Assembly (NCBI GenBank): GCA_017165825.1
Contig: CM029383.1
Location: 620,001 to 684,000 of the forward strand
DNA length: 64,000 nt
DNA from: Hepsetus odoe
Taxonomy: Eukaryota; Chordata; Actinopteri; Characiformes; Hepsetidae
Direction of reading: 5' to 3'
Both the position numbers and the translations under genes were made by a program. Below, one piece after another: positions 63,540-64,000 of the stretch. Below the pieces are notes generated by a model. That model searched no databases. It was not told the DNA's origin and was given only the letters and a program-made list of their open reading frames with translations. Position 1 is the first letter of the stretch; the number at the start of each line of letters is the position of its first letter.

Positions 63540-64000
63540 TTCATCGCCATTACAGTGCTCTCGCACTGATTGCATCCAAGGCTCCACCCCCACCACAGCA
63601 ACCAGTGCTACCCACATCTCTACCCAGAGCTCCAGGGACCCACATCGCACTGCAAAGTATGCCGGTGAGCTGGAGACATGTTGGGGCTTTATTGTTGCAT
63701 TTTCAGTGTTCTTTGAACAATACCCTGACATGACCAACCATGAGAAAATCTCCACAGGCATTACAGGCGACTCTATGGCAAGGCAGCAAATTGGGGTATG
63801 GCAATCTGGGAAAAAGAGGGTGAGGTGATGCAATACTTCTGCTCCCAATTCCGTACCACCCAGCCCATGGAAAAGTTGGAGGGGATCAGCTGCTGTGGAT
63901 CAGGCTGGGGGCGTATTCAGCTTCCGAGTATGCGATTGTTTCTGCATCCTCGTGGTGGACAGTGGTTGGGAGGGCCCTCCTCACTGTGTTCCGTGTGTGA
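63540..64000 (+). pseudogene. Gypsy-type gag fragment, cut by window edge
   Basis: Reading on the plus strand, one frame gives AKYAGELETCWGFIVAFSVF and FEQYPDMTNHEKISTGITGD, and another continues with MAIWEKEGEVMQYFCSQFRT. The pattern (GD/GE..CRGF...C.L.FE.QP then a hydrophobic region and W) is that of the retrotransposon Gag capsid-like domain of fish Ty3/gypsy elements. It needs one frameshift near 63770. The element continues beyond the window. A domesticated gag gene is possible but the frame break argues against it. Confidence 0.5.

Overview
The window is teleost fish nuclear DNA. It is AT-rich and intron-like, and it carries fish-type repeats throughout: at least a dozen Tc1/mariner copies or fragments, L2, RTE and Rex3-like LINEs, two tRNA-headed SINE families, Ty3/gypsy-type LTRs and two related endogenous retroviruses (ERVs). 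It has no bacterial features, no operons and no CRISPR array.

The one host protein-coding segment I recognise is the first coding exon of an AUTS2-family gene on the minus strand (27654-27923, 90 codons, ending in a clean GT splice donor). If that is right, everything to the left (1-27653) is the start of the long first intron, and everything to the right is 5' UTR, promoter and upstream sequence. A G-tract run (28347-28380) and a CpG-rich block (about 30160-30430) lie upstream of the start codon.

Left part (1-27.6 kb): Tc1-like elements at 2684-3834 (with TIRs and a TA duplication), about 4840-5838, 7728-9111, 11270-11699 and 18005-18876; an RTE LINE tail (12603-13612, minus); a 5' part of an L2 LINE (13636-15948, plus); a Rex3/RTE-like LINE with a 13-bp target duplication (23852-25872); many SINEs; and a full-length U1 snRNA copy (12226-12389, minus) abutting a SINE.

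Right part (30.7-64 kb) is a nested repeat cluster. A Tc1-like element (from about 32414 to beyond 45088) was hit by a SINE, by an unidentified block and by ERV1 (33689-44452, LTRs with a 5-bp duplication, tRNA-Arg primer site). ERV1 was itself hit twice by a second retrovirus family, ERV-B: a one-LTR env-bearing fragment in gag and a solo LTR in pol. A second ERV1-family copy, ERV2 (56831-60962, minus), sits inside another Tc1-like element. It has only one LTR, yet it is flanked by a perfect 5-bp duplication. Between them lie an RTE LINE with a solo gypsy-type LTR in it, a gypsy 3' end, and a compact LTR retroelement (48893-52258). This last element has no recognisable pol and carries a long coiled-coil reading frame. 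A second, inverted and decayed copy of the same coiled-coil sequence lies at 54559-55835. The right edge runs into a gypsy-type gag fragment.

Nearly all transposase, reverse transcriptase, gag and pol reading frames are broken. The least damaged frames are the AUTS2 exon, the ERV-B env frame (36416-37715), the coiled-coil frame (two in-frame TGA codons) and a small membrane-protein-like frame (55807-56139). Coordinates of repeat ends without a target duplication are accurate to roughly 10-50 bases. All family names come from reading motifs by eye.
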